From contig CP053915.1 in NCBI GenBank assembly GCA_021496925.1, forward strand, positions 2,418,001 to 2,482,000: DNA of 64,000 nt, written 5' to 3'. Shown here piece after piece: positions 36,454 through 44,136 of this stretch; within the stretch, counting starts at the first letter, position 1; each line of letters starts with the position of its first letter. The notes under the pieces were generated by a model. The model had not been told where the DNA came from. It did no database searches and was given only the letters and a program-made list of their open reading frames with translations. Origin of the DNA: Acidovorax sp. YS12. GTDB taxonomy: Bacteria > Pseudomonadota > Gammaproteobacteria > Burkholderiales > Burkholderiaceae_C. The position numbers were made by a program, and so were the translations under genes.

Positions 36454-36483
36454 AAAAAAACCGCTGCACGCGTGCAGCGGTTT
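36454..36483 (-). terminator. Rho-independent terminator of second porin gene
   Basis: Perfect 20-bp palindrome CCGCTGCACGCGTGCAGCGG (36461-36480) followed on the minus strand by seven T residues, 38 bp after the porin stop. Confidence 0.95.
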
Positions 36484-36520
36484 GTGTTTCCAAGACAAGC
36501 TGGCTCACGCCAGCCTGGCA

Positions 36521-37609
36521 TTAGAAGGAGTGGCTCACGCCCACTTGGAAGCCTTGCTGCTTGCCGCTGTCCTTCAGCACGCCAGCACCCAGCGACGGGA
36601 TCACGGCATTGGTGCCGTTGTAGTCCTTGTTGTTCAGGTAAGCGTAGGTGCCGTACACAGAAGTGCGCTTGGACAGGCCGTACACATAACCCACGGCGAA
36701 CTGGTCAGCCTTGAGCTTGGCAGCGCCAGCGGGGGTGTATTCATAGCGGTTGAACGCAGCGCGCACCAGGCCAGGGCCCACAGGAGCGGTCACAGCCAGC
36801 ATGTAGCCCTTGGTCTTGTCGTCGCCGATGGCGCCGCGCTCACCCTTGGAATCGCGGTAGCCAGCCAGGATCTTGGCCACGCCCAGGTCATACGAACCGC
36901 CCAGGCTCCAAACGGAAATCTTGCCCGAGTTGGTAGCGGTGTCCTTGTTCAGACGCTCCAGACCCAGACCCAGGCTCAGAGGGCCGTTGTCGTACGTCAG
37001 GCCAGCGCCCAGGTATTGGCGATCGCTGTTAGCGCCAGCCACTTCGCCGAAGCCGTAGTTCACAGCAGCCTTGAAGCCGCTGAAGTTGGGCGACACATAG
37101 GTCACGGCGTTGCTCACGCGCTGGTTGGTGGTACGAGCCGTGTTGTAAGCGCCGGTATCGGTCACGCCACCGTCTGCCCACAGGCGGGACTGGGCGATAC
37201 CCACGGAACCGAACACGTCGTAGCGGGCGGTAGCGTTGTAGGCAGCGGTCAGTTCGCGGCCCAGACGCACTTCACCGAAGCCGCCTTCCAGGCCCACGGT
37301 CGATTGACGCTTGAATGCCAGGCCATCACCAGCCTTGGCACCAGCGTAGCCGGAAGCACCGTCGCCGTTGTCCAGGTTCAGACCTGCTTCCAGACGGAAG
37401 TTGGCCTTCAGGCCACCGCCCAGGTCTTCCACGCCGCGGAAGCCGATGCGGCTGGTCAGGTTGTTGCCGGAGGTCACGCCGGACCAGTTCTTGTCACCAT
37501 TGACGTAGGTCACGCCAGCATCGGCCACGCCGTACAGGGTCACGGAAGATTGGGCCATGGCGGCGCCAGAAGCGGCCAGCACGGCCAGGGCGAGCAGGGA
37601 TTTTTTCAT
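36521..37609 (-). CDS. General porin, Gram-negative betaproteobacterial type (Omp32-like)
   Basis: A porin of 362 aa with signal peptide MKKSLLALAVLAASGAAMA and mature start QSSVTLYGVADAGVTYVNGD, the classic Comamonas/Acidovorax porin N-terminus. The barrel contains SRIGFRGVEDLGGGLKANF and GFGEVRLGRELTAAYN and ends GFQVGVSHSF with terminal Phe. TTGGAG lies 8 bases upstream of ATG. It is separately transcribed from the neighbouring porin, with its own terminator. Codon choice appears strongly biased, as expected of a highly expressed major porin. Confidence 0.96.
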   Translation of the reverse strand: MKKSLLALAVLAASGAAMAQSSVTLYGVADAGVTYVNGDKNWSGVTSGNNLTSRIGFRGVEDLGGGLKANFRLEAGLNLDNGDGASGYAGAKAGDGLAFKRQSTVGLEGGFGEVRLGRELTAAYNATARYDVFGSVGIAQSRLWADGGVTDTGAYNTARTTNQRVSNAVTYVSPNFSGFKAAVNYGFGEVAGANSDRQYLGAGLTYDNGPLSLGLGLERLNKDTATNSGKISVWSLGGSYDLGVAKILAGYRDSKGERGAIGDDKTKGYMLAVTAPVGPGLVRAAFNRYEYTPAGAAKLKADQFAVGYVYGLSKRTSVYGTYAYLNNKDYNGTNAVIPSLGAGVLKDSGKQQGFQVGVSHSF

Positions 37610-37887
37610 TGCAAGTACTCCAAGGTTTAACTAGAGGGCGCCGACGGCGTTGTGGGTGCGGCACTGACATGCCCCGCCGGTCCCGGGCCAACCTCCTGAT
37701 GGGGAAGTTCCCCCCATTGCACCAGACGCCACCCTCTTTCGCAAAGGAAATCCCCTCGCTGGTGCATTCAACGGCGCATTTCGTTGTTGTGGTGCAACAT
37801 ACAGGCCACCCCCTGCACCAGGGGGTTTTCACTGATGTGGCGACGCGGGCCTGTGGACGCTTTTTCGCCCCCTCGCCGGTCCGGCCC

Positions 37888-38337
37888 TCAGACCTCGATC
37901 AGATCAAAGCCTGTGGTGATCTGCGCCGTCTTGCCCAGCATGATGCTGGCGGAGCAGTATTTCTCATGGCTCAGGGCGATGGCCCGCTCCACGGCGGCGG
38001 CCGGAACACCCTTGCCCGTAACGGTGAAGTGCATGTGGATCTTGGTGAATACCTTCGGTTCTGTATCGGCACGTTCCGACGTCAACTTGACACTGCAGCC
38101 CCGCACATCGTGGCGCCCGCGGCGCAGGATCAGCACCACGTCGTACGCGGTACACCCCCCGGTGCCGGCCAGCAGCGTCTCCATGGGACGAGGAGCAAGA
38201 TTCAGGCCACCTAGCTCGGGCTTGGCTGCATCGGGCGCCCCATCCATGGCCAGGACATGGCCGCTGCCGGTTTCGGCGACAAAGCCCATGCCCGAGCGCG
38301 TGCCGCTCGCGCCGGTCCAGCTGACTGTGCATTCCAT
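37888..38337 (-). CDS. OsmC/Ohr-family protein
   Basis: A 149-aa OsmC-fold protein. The two conserved cysteines are Cys62 (GTGGCTAYDVV) and Cys128 (EKYCSASIML), the redox pair used by OsmC/Ohr thiol peroxidases against organic hydroperoxides. The sequence is closer to the YhfA-like branch (LNLAPRPMETLLAGTGG). ATG 38337 (MECTVSW) was chosen from the family N-terminus. It is cytoplasmic and monocistronic, divergent from the small-RNA/ilvA region. The preceding 37610-37887 gap contains a CCCCCTG-AGGGGG hairpin but no gene. Confidence 0.92.
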   Translation of the reverse strand: MECTVSWTGASGTRSGMGFVAETGSGHVLAMDGAPDAAKPELGGLNLAPRPMETLLAGTGGCTAYDVVLILRRGRHDVRGCSVKLTSERADTEPKVFTKIHMHFTVTGKGVPAAAVERAIALSHEKYCSASIMLGKTAQITTGFDLIEV

Positions 38338-38420
38338 AAGAGGTCTTTCTCTGACTGAGCGATAAGGGAGCGTGATTGCAGCAAAAAAACAGACCCTTGT
38401 GGGGATATGGCTTCCTAATG

Positions 38421-38448
38421 TTGCAATGCAACATCGCCGCGCTACAAT
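38421..38448 (+). promoter_or_regulatory. Sigma70 promoter of small RNA / ilvA leader
   Basis: TTGCAA (38421-38426) and TACAAT (38443-38448) are separated by 16 bp, a near-consensus pair. Initiation is expected near 38455. Confidence 0.8.
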
Positions 38449-38454
38449 GGCCTC

Positions 38455-38544
38455 CATGCACAGCAAGTCTGTGCGCCGTTTGTCTCCTCCACCTCCTCTA
38501 ACGGTGGATTCAGCCCCTAGCCTCACGGCTCGGGGCTTTTTTTT
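38455..38544 (+). ncRNA. Candidate small RNA or leader RNA with anti-SD motifs
   Basis: A predicted transcript of about 90 nt. Hairpin 1 pairs GCACA (38458-38462) with TGTGC (38470-38474). Then comes TCTCCTCCACCTCCTC, two copies of the anti-Shine-Dalgarno CCTCC. Hairpin 2 pairs TCCACC (38488-38493) with GGTGGA (38503-38508), with TCCTCTAAC in the loop. Hairpin 3 (38512-38537; AGCCCC with GGGGCT and AGCC with GGCT) is followed by eight T residues, an intrinsic terminator. The small ORF starting at 38457 is not rich in Ile, Val, Leu or Thr, so classical ilv attenuation is unlikely. A trans-acting, CCUCC-type regulatory RNA is favoured; an ilvA attenuator is the alternative. Confidence 0.65.
38512..38544 (+). 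terminator. Intrinsic terminator between small RNA and ilvA
   Basis: AGCCCCTAGCC, loop TCAC, GGCTCGGGGCT (one mismatch), then eight T. It ends 30 bp before ilvA, so ilvA needs read-through or another promoter. Confidence 0.88.
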
Positions 38545-38574
38545 GGCTTTCCTGGGCGCTCCATCGCCCGTCCT

Positions 38575-40149
38575 ATGATGGCGCCCACCATGACCCAGCC
38601 CCTTTCCCCGTTCGACTACCTGAAGAAAATCCTCACGGCGCGCGTGTACGACGTGGCCGTGGAGTCCGACCTGCAGCCGGCGCGCGCCCTGAGCCGGCGC
38701 CTGCACAACAAGGTGCTGCTCAAGCGCGAGGACCAGCAGCCGGTGTTCAGCTTCAAGCTGCGCGGCGCCTACAACAAGATGGCGCAACTGCCGCCCGAGC
38801 AGTTGCAGAAGGGCGTGATCTGCGCCTCGGCCGGCAACCACGCGCAGGGCGTGGCCATGAGCGCGCGCAAGCTCGGCGTGCGCGCCGTGATCGTCATGCC
38901 CACCACCACGCCGCAGGTCAAGATCGACGCCGTGCAGGCGCTCGGCGGCGAGGTGGTGCTGGCCGGCGAGAGCTTCACCGATGCCTACCAGCACTCGCTC
39001 GAGCTGCAGCAGGCGCAGTCGCTCACTTTCGTCCACCCCTTCGACGACCCGGACGTGATCGCCGGCCAGGGCACCATCGCCATGGAAATCCTGCGCCAGT
39101 TGCAAAGCCTGGGCAGCCAGCGGCTTGACGCGGTGTTCGTCGCCATCGGCGGCGGCGGGCTGATCAGCGGCGTGGCCAACTACATCAAGGCCGTGCGCCC
39201 CGAGATCAAGGTGATCGGCGTGCAGATGAACGACTCCGACGCCATGGTCCAGTCCGTGCAGGCGGGCGCGCGCGTGACGCTGCAGGACGTGGGCCTGTTC
39301 TCCGACGGCACCGCCGTCAAGCTCGTGGGCGAGGAGACCTTCCGCGTCGCCCAGGGACTGGTGGACGGCTACGTCACCGTCAACACCGACGCCGTGTGCG
39401 CCGCGATCAAGGACATCTTCGTGGACACGCGCAGCATCGTCGAGCCCGCGGGCGCGCTCGCCGTGGCGGCCATCAAGCAGTACGTGGCGCAGCACAAGAC
39501 CAAGGGCGAAACCTACGCCGCCATCCTGTGCGGCGCCAACATGAACTTCGACCGCCTGCGCTTCGTCGCCGAGCGCGCCGAGGTGGGCGAGGAGCGCGAG
39601 GCGCTGCTGGCCGTCACCATCCCCGAGGAGCGCGGCAGCTTCCGGCGCTTTTGCGAGCTCATCGGCCAGTTGCCTGGCGGCCCGCGCAACGTCACCGAGT
39701 TCAACTACCGCATCGGCGACAGCGCGCGCGCCCACGTGTTCGTGGGCCTGACCGCGCACGGCAAGGGCGAGTCGGAAAAGCTCGCCAAGACCTTCCAGCG
39801 CCAGGGCTTCGAGGCGCTGGACCTGACGCACGACGAACTCGCCAAGGAACACCTGCGCCACCTCGTGGGCGGGCGCTCGCCGCTGGCGCAGGACGAACGC
39901 CTGCTGCGCTTCGAGTTCCCCGAGCGCCCCGGCGCGCTGCTCAAGTTCCTCAGCCTGATGCAGCCGAGCTGGAACATCTCGCTGTTCCACTATCGCAACC
40001 AGGGCGCGGACTACGGCCGCATCCTCGTCGGCATCCAGGTGCCGCCCGAGGACTCGGCCGCGTTCGACGCCTTCCTGGCCACGCTCGGCTACCCGTATGC
40101 CGAGGAAACGCAGAACCCTGCCTACCGCCTGTTTCTACAAACAAAATAG
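38575..40149 (+). CDS. ilvA: Threonine ammonia-lyase, biosynthetic
   Basis: Converts threonine to 2-oxobutanoate, the first step of isoleucine synthesis; 524 aa with PLP cofactor. The Schiff-base lysine is in FSFKLRGAYNKM, the glycine-rich PLP-phosphate loop is AIGGGGLISGVA, and the C-terminal half carries two ACT-like regulatory domains (around RGSFRRFCELIGQLPGG and RPGALLKFLSLMQPSWNISL) for isoleucine feedback. Starts at 38575, 38578 and 38590 are possible; none has a clear Shine-Dalgarno sequence. The upstream terminator with a candidate RNA may control it. It is followed by cobS after 47 bp containing a repeat copy. Confidence 0.96.
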   Translation: MMAPTMTQPLSPFDYLKKILTARVYDVAVESDLQPARALSRRLHNKVLLKREDQQPVFSFKLRGAYNKMAQLPPEQLQKGVICASAGNHAQGVAMSARKLGVRAVIVMPTTTPQVKIDAVQALGGEVVLAGESFTDAYQHSLELQQAQSLTFVHPFDDPDVIAGQGTIAMEILRQLQSLGSQRLDAVFVAIGGGGLISGVANYIKAVRPEIKVIGVQMNDSDAMVQSVQAGARVTLQDVGLFSDGTAVKLVGEETFRVAQGLVDGYVTVNTDAVCAAIKDIFVDTRSIVEPAGALAVAAIKQYVAQHKTKGETYAAILCGANMNFDRLRFVAERAEVGEEREALLAVTIPEERGSFRRFCELIGQLPGGPRNVTEFNYRIGDSARAHVFVGLTAHGKGESEKLAKTFQRQGFEALDLTHDELAKEHLRHLVGGRSPLAQDERLLRFEFPERPGALLKFLSLMQPSWNISLFHYRNQGADYGRILVGIQVPPEDSAAFDAFLATLGYPYAEETQNPAYRLFLQTK

Positions 40150-40192
40150 GCACTAGCCCTTACGGGGGAAGCGCCAGAAGCTATCAAAACAA
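40150..40192 (-). repeat. Dispersed repeat copy G
   Basis: Minus-strand reading GATAGCTTCTGGCGCTTCCC then CGTAAGGGCTAGTGCC. It starts next to the ilvA stop codon. Confidence 0.65.
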
Positions 40193-40196
40193 GAGC

Positions 40197-41003
40197 ATGC
40201 AAGCCCTGCGCCACTACCTGCTGGCCGTGCAGTTCTTCACGCGCATCCCCATCACCGGGCGGCTGGCTGATTGGGTGGGCTACAGCCCGGCCATGCTGCG
40301 CGCCAGCAGCGCGCACTTCCCCGGCGTGGGCTGGATCGCCGCCGCCGTGGCCGCGGCCAGCTACGCCGCGCTGGCGCTGCTGCTCGCGCCCAGCCCCTGG
40401 GCCAGCGCCGTGGCGGCCGTGGGCTGCACGGTGGCCACGGTGCTGCTCACCGGCGGCTTCCATGAGGACGGCCTGGCCGACGTGGCCGACGGCCTGGGCG
40501 GCAGCGCCGACACCGAGCGCGCGCTCGACATCATGAAGGACTCGCGCATCGGCGCCTACGGCACGCTGGCGCTGGTGCTGGCGCTGCTGGCCAAGTGCGC
40601 ACTGCTGGCGCTGCTGGGCACGCACAGCCTGGCGGCGGCGCTGACGGCGCTGGCGGCGGCGCACGTGCTCTCGCGCCTGTGGCCGCTGTTCATCGTGCGC
40701 AGCCTGCCGCACGTGGGCGACACCGCGCGCTCCAAGAGCAAGCCGCTGGCTGACCAGATCAGCGGCGCCGCGCTGGCGGCTGCATGTTTATGGTGTTTTC
40801 CGGCTCTATGCCTTATCCATCAAGCGCCAGCAGCTCTCTTTCTAGGAGCAGGCATGGCCGCCAGCCTGCTCGCCGCCTGGCGCATGCGGCGCCTGTTCGC
40901 GCGCCGCCTGGGCGGCTTCACCGGCGACTGCCTGGGCGCCACGCAGCAGGTGGGCGAAATCGCCTTCTACCTCGGCGCGGCCCTGGCGCTCGGATACCTG
41001 TGA
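40197..41003 (+). CDS. cobS: Adenosylcobinamide-GDP ribazoletransferase
   Basis: Cobalamin synthase, an inner-membrane enzyme of 268 aa that joins adenosylcobinamide-GDP to alpha-ribazole. The catalytic motif is GGFHEDGLADVADGLGG, followed by ALDIMKDSRIGAYG; several hydrophobic helices follow, and the C-terminal GGFTGDCLGATQQVGEIAF is conserved. Residues about 196-221 (CLWCFPALCLIHQAPAALFL) are encoded by a minus-orientation copy of the dispersed repeat and replace part of a variable membrane segment. It overlaps the histidine-phosphatase gene by 4 bp (GTGA). Confidence 0.94.
   Translation: MQALRHYLLAVQFFTRIPITGRLADWVGYSPAMLRASSAHFPGVGWIAAAVAAASYAALALLLAPSPWASAVAAVGCTVATVLLTGGFHEDGLADVADGLGGSADTERALDIMKDSRIGAYGTLALVLALLAKCALLALLGTHSLAAALTALAAAHVLSRLWPLFIVRSLPHVGDTARSKSKPLADQISGAALAAACLWCFPALCLIHQAPAALFLGAGMAASLLAAWRMRRLFARRLGGFTGDCLGATQQVGEIAFYLGAALALGYL
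40783..40850 (-). repeat. Dispersed repeat copy H inside cobS
   Basis: Minus-strand reading GAGCTGCTGGCGCTTGATGG then ATAAGGCATAGAGCCGG, a well-preserved copy. It is translated in frame as part of a CobS membrane helix region. Confidence 0.85.
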
Positions 41004-41548
41004 AGCTCTGGCTGGCCCGCCACGCCACGCCCCTGGTGCCCGCAGGCACCTGCTACGGCCGCCTGAACGTGGCGGCCGATGCCGCCGCTACCACTGCCGC
41101 CGCCGAAGCCCTGGCCGCCGCGCTGCCTGCCGGCGTGCGCCTGCGCGCCTCACCGCTACAAAGATGCGAGCAGCTTGCGCAGTCCCTGCAAGGGCTGCGG
41201 CCCGATCTGGCCTGCACCACCGATGCGCGGCTGGCGGAGCTGGACTTCGGCGCCTGGGAGGGGCAGCGCTGGGACGCCATCGCCCCCGCCGCCTACGACG
41301 CATGGACGGCGGACTTCGCCCACTACCGCCCCGGCGGCGGTGAAAGCCTGGCCGTGCTGCTGCAGCGCGTGCAGGGCGCGCTGGCCGCTGCGCGCGGCAA
41401 CGGGGGAGGCGAAGCCTGGATCACCCACGCAGGCGTGGCGCGCTGTGTGCACTGGCTGCTGCGCGCACCGGCGCACACCTGGCCCGCTGCCTCGGAATGG
41501 GACATGCCCGCGCCCGCCTTTGGTGCATGGCAGGTGTGGGATATCTAG
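41000..41548 (+). CDS. cobC: Histidine phosphatase, alpha-ribazole phosphatase (CobC)-like
   Basis: A 182-aa histidine-phosphatase family member. The catalytic histidine is His8 in LARHATPLV, followed by RASPLQRCEQLAQSL with the second arginine, the acidic ELDFGAWEG and the second histidine in ITHAGVARC. The GTG start at 41000 overlaps the cobS stop; this coupling supports a role in dephosphorylating alpha-ribazole-5'-P or the cobalamin-5'-P product in the final steps of B12 assembly. A generic phosphoglycerate-mutase-like phosphatase is the alternative. Confidence 0.85.
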   Translation: MKLWLARHATPLVPAGTCYGRLNVAADAAATTAAAEALAAALPAGVRLRASPLQRCEQLAQSLQGLRPDLACTTDARLAELDFGAWEGQRWDAIAPAAYDAWTADFAHYRPGGGESLAVLLQRVQGALAAARGNGGGEAWITHAGVARCVHWLLRAPAHTWPAASEWDMPAPAFGAWQVWDI

Positions 41549-41552
41549 GAAT

Positions 41553-42050
41553 CTAGCGCTGCGCCGCCGTCCCGCCCGGCGGCACCGGCATGGACAAGAC
41601 CTGCGTGCTCGGCCCGCCCAGCGCCGCGCCCAGGTGCGCTTCGCGCGCGCCCACGCTCTGCAGCACCAGGCCCGGCTCCACCTGCGCGCCCACGCGGTAC
41701 GGCTTGGGCGGCTTGCCGTCCACGGCGATGAGCGCCGCGCCGCCGCCACTGCGGCGCCCGGCCACCACGCCCACCAGGGCGAAGCGGCTCGCGGGCACGG
41801 CCTCGGGCGCCGTGGCCGCCGCCACCGCCGTGGCGCTGAGCACACCCAACAGCACGCCCAGCGCCTGGGCGTCCGGCGCGGGCACGGCGGGAGGGGCCGC
41901 CGCCGCCGCGGGCGGCAAGGGCCGCTGCGTCAGGCGCAGGCCCCAGTAGACCAGGCTGGCCCCCGCCAGAACCCACAGCGCGAAAGTGGCCAGGCGCAGG
42001 CCCCAGGCGGCGCCGGACTGCGGGGAGGAAGGGAGCGAAGCGGTTGCCAT
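41553..42050 (-). CDS. gspC: Type II secretion protein C (GspC-like)
   Basis: A 165-aa protein with one N-terminal membrane helix (about 17-40, LATFALWVLAGASLVYWGL), a Pro/Ala-rich linker and a periplasmic homology-region domain (ASRFALVGVVAGRRSGGGAA, GKPPKPYRVGAQVEPG). This is the GspC core that links the inner-membrane platform to the GspD secretin. There is no PDZ or coiled-coil domain, as in minimal GspC proteins. It is encoded on the opposite strand, divergent from gspG, which is unusual since gspC commonly begins the operon. It is convergent with the cobC-like gene, 4 bp away. Confidence 0.8.
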   Translation of the reverse strand: MATASLPSSPQSGAAWGLRLATFALWVLAGASLVYWGLRLTQRPLPPAAAAAPPAVPAPDAQALGVLLGVLSATAVAAATAPEAVPASRFALVGVVAGRRSGGGAALIAVDGKPPKPYRVGAQVEPGLVLQSVGAREAHLGAALGGPSTQVLSMPVPPGGTAAQR

Positions 42051-42134
42051 AGCGCGCGATTATGATTGACCGGATACGCCGACCACCACACCCCCGACCC
42101 TGCCGTGACCCTCTCCCTCCGCCCCCCTGCCCGC

Positions 42135-42611
42135 ATGACCGCTCACACGACGGCCCAACGCCTCCTGGCCACCGCCCGCACCGCGCCCACGCTGCGCGCG
42201 CGCCTCGCGGCGGGCTTTACCCTGATCGAGCTGATGGTGGTGCTGGTCATCATCGGCGTGCTGGCGGCGCTCATCGTGCCCAACGTGCTGGAGCGCACCG
42301 ACGATGCCCGCATGACCGCCGCGCGCACCGACATCACCAACATCATGCAGGCGCTCAAGCTGTACCGCCTGGACAACCAGCGCTACCCCACGCCCGAGCA
42401 GGGCCTGCAGGCGCTGGTGGCCAAACCCACCAGCGGCCCCATTCCCGGCAACTGGAAGCCCTACCTGGAAAAGCTCCCCAACGACCCCTGGGGCCGCCCG
42501 TACCAGTACCTGAACCCAGGCATCAAGGGCGCCGTGGACGTGATGTCCTTCGGCGCGGATGGCCAGTCCGGCGGCGAAGGCAAGGACAGCGACATCGGCA
42601 GTTGGCAGTGA
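42135..42611 (+). CDS. gspG: Type II secretion major pseudopilin GspG
   Basis: The major pseudopilin of the T2SS piston, 158 aa. The prepilin-peptidase site is AAG/FTLIELMVVLVIIGVLAA, and the conserved C-terminal part includes DNQRYPTPEQGLQALV and NDPWGRPYQYLNPG with the calcium-site region near SFGADGQSGGEG. ATG 42135 gives a 27-residue leader, rather long; a more upstream start at 42066 is possible. It opens the GHIJKLMNDE gene series and overlaps gspH by 4 bp. Confidence 0.95.
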   Translation: MTAHTTAQRLLATARTAPTLRARLAAGFTLIELMVVLVIIGVLAALIVPNVLERTDDARMTAARTDITNIMQALKLYRLDNQRYPTPEQGLQALVAKPTSGPIPGNWKPYLEKLPNDPWGRPYQYLNPGIKGAVDVMSFGADGQSGGEGKDSDIGSWQ

Positions 42612-43114
42612 CCGCGGCAGGAATACAAGCCAAATCGGCCTCCATCCCTTATCCAGCAAGCGCTGGCAGCTATCAAATTCGTACCAACTCACCGCGGACG
42701 ATCCGGGGCTTCACGCTGCTGGAACTGCTCGTCGTGCTGAGCATCATCGCCCTGGCCACGGCCGGCGTCGGCTTGGCGCTGCGCGACGGCGGCACCCACC
42801 GCCTGGAGCGCGAGGGCGAGCGCCTGGCCGCGCTGCTCGAAGCCGCCCGCGCCCAGTCGCGCGCCAGCGGCGTGCCGGTACGCTGGCGCGTGCAGGCACA
42901 GGGCTTCCGCTTTGACGGACTGGCCCCGGGCCAACTGCCGCAGGACTGGCTCGACCCCGCCGCGCAGGCGCTGGGCACGCCGGTGCTGGTGCTGGGCCCC
43001 GAGCCCCTGATCGCCCCACAGCAGGTGGTGCTCACCCTGGCCGACCTGCCAGGGCGGCAACTGCGCGTGGCCACCGACGGGCTGCGCCCCTTCACCGCCG
43101 AGGCGCTGCAGTGA
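42608..43114 (+). CDS. gspH: Type II secretion minor pseudopilin GspH
   Basis: A minor pseudopilin of 168 aa with the methylation/cleavage motif RG/FTLLELLVVLSIIALATA at about residue 36-54. The GTG start overlaps the gspG stop (GTGA), so the leader is about 36 residues, unusually long for a class III signal. Residues about 7-26 (IQAKSASIPYPASAGSYQIR) are encoded by a minus-orientation repeat copy. Thus the repeat has been absorbed into the leader, which is removed by the prepilin peptidase. The C-terminal domain (SGVPVRWRVQAQGFRFDGL) is typical. Overlaps gspI by 4 bp. Confidence 0.88.
   Translation: MTAAGIQAKSASIPYPASAGSYQIRTNSPRTIRGFTLLELLVVLSIIALATAGVGLALRDGGTHRLEREGERLAALLEAARAQSRASGVPVRWRVQAQGFRFDGLAPGQLPQDWLDPAAQALGTPVLVLGPEPLIAPQQVVLTLADLPGRQLRVATDGLRPFTAEALQ
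42625..42684 (-). repeat. Dispersed repeat copy I inside gspH leader
   Basis: Minus-strand reading TTTGATAGCTGCCAGCGCTT then GCTGGATAAGGGATGGAGGC, one of the best-preserved copies. It is read through as codons of the GspH prepilin leader. Confidence 0.9.
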
Positions 43115-43470
43115 CCGCGCGCCGCCCGCACGGCTTCACGCTCATCGAGGTCATGGTGGCCCTGGCCATCACCGCCATCGCCCTCATGGCCGGGCTGCAG
43201 GCCACGGGTGCCCTGACGCGCAACGCCACGCGCCAGAGCGACGTGCTGCTGGCCCAGCTGTGCGCCGACAACGCGCTGGCGCAACTGCGCCTGCTGCGCC
43301 AGATGCCGGCCATCGGCGACATGGACCAGACCTGCGAGCAGGCCGGGCAGGCGTTCGCGCTGCAGATCCACGTGCGCCCCACGCCGAATCCGCTGTTCCG
43401 CCGCGTCGATGCCCAGGTGTTCGCCGAAGGCTACCCGGTGCTGCGCATCTCCACCATCCAGGGACGCTGA
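43111..43470 (+). CDS. gspI: Type II secretion minor pseudopilin GspI
   Basis: A minor pseudopilin of 119 aa. The short leader MTARRPHG precedes the FTLIEVMVALAITAIALMAG helix, with Glu at +5. The rest includes NALAQLRLLRQM and a C-terminal VRPTPNPLFRRVDAQVF typical of GspI. It starts with GTG in a 4-bp overlap with gspH and abuts gspJ with no gap. GspI starts assembly of the GspI-J-K tip complex. Confidence 0.93.
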   Translation: MTARRPHGFTLIEVMVALAITAIALMAGLQATGALTRNATRQSDVLLAQLCADNALAQLRLLRQMPAIGDMDQTCEQAGQAFALQIHVRPTPNPLFRRVDAQVFAEGYPVLRISTIQGR

Positions 43471-44136
43471 ATGACCCGCGCCCGTGGCTTCACGCTCATC
43501 GAGCTGCTCGTGGCGATTGCCGTGATGGCGCTGATCGCCCTCCTGAGCTGGCGCGGCCTCGACGGCATGGTGCGCGCCCAGGAGCAGACCCGCGCGCGCG
43601 CCGAGGCCCATCTGGTGCTGCAAACCACCCTGGCCCAGTGGGACGCCGACCTGGACGCCCTGCAGCCGCTGCTGCACACCACCCCCATCGACTGGGACGG
43701 CCAGGTGCTGCGCCTGACGCGCCGCGCCAGCCTCTGGCCCGACCCGGGCGCCCTCGTGGTGGCCTGGACGCGGCGCAACGTCGGCGGCACCGACCTGTGG
43801 CTGCGCTGGCAGTCGCCCCCGCTGCGCACCCTGGCGCAATGGCAGCAGGCCTGGCAGACCGCCGCCCAGTGGGCGCGCAACCCCGGCGACGCCGAGCGCC
43901 GCGGCGAAGTGGCGCTGCTGCCGCTGGCGCAATGGCGCCTGCTGTTCTACCGCGACGGCGCCTGGACCAACCCCCAGTCCAGCAGCGGCCAGAACCAGGC
44001 CGGCACGGCCAGCGACCCCGGCGCCGCGCTGCCCGAGGGCATCCGCCTCGAAATCACGCTGCCCCCCGGGCCCGGCCTGGCCGGCCCGCTGGCGCGCGAC
44101 TGGTTCAACCCCGTGGTGCGGGACCGGCAGCCATGA
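43471..44136 (+). CDS. gspJ: Type II secretion minor pseudopilin GspJ
   Basis: A minor pseudopilin of 221 aa with cleavage motif ARG/FTLIELLVAIAVMALIALLS and the GspJ landmark SWRGLDGMVRAQEQTRAR. The C-terminal half (for example LFYRDGAWTNPQSS, EGIRLEITLPPG) matches the family. It starts directly after the gspI stop and overlaps gspK by 4 bp. It forms the pseudopilus tip with GspI and GspK. Confidence 0.93.
   Translation: MTRARGFTLIELLVAIAVMALIALLSWRGLDGMVRAQEQTRARAEAHLVLQTTLAQWDADLDALQPLLHTTPIDWDGQVLRLTRRASLWPDPGALVVAWTRRNVGGTDLWLRWQSPPLRTLAQWQQAWQTAAQWARNPGDAERRGEVALLPLAQWRLLFYRDGAWTNPQSSSGQNQAGTASDPGAALPEGIRLEITLPPGPGLAGPLARDWFNPVVRDRQP

Noticed and set aside
37808..37831. CCCCCTG-CACC-AGGGGG hairpin followed by TTTT as a terminator
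   Set aside because: The T-tract is on the plus strand, where no gene precedes it; for osmC on the minus strand there is no T-tract.
38457..38578. Short ORF as an ilvA leader peptide
   Set aside because: It is Pro/Ser-rich with no run of Ile, Leu, Val or Thr codons, so it does not fit amino-acid attenuation, and it runs through the terminator.
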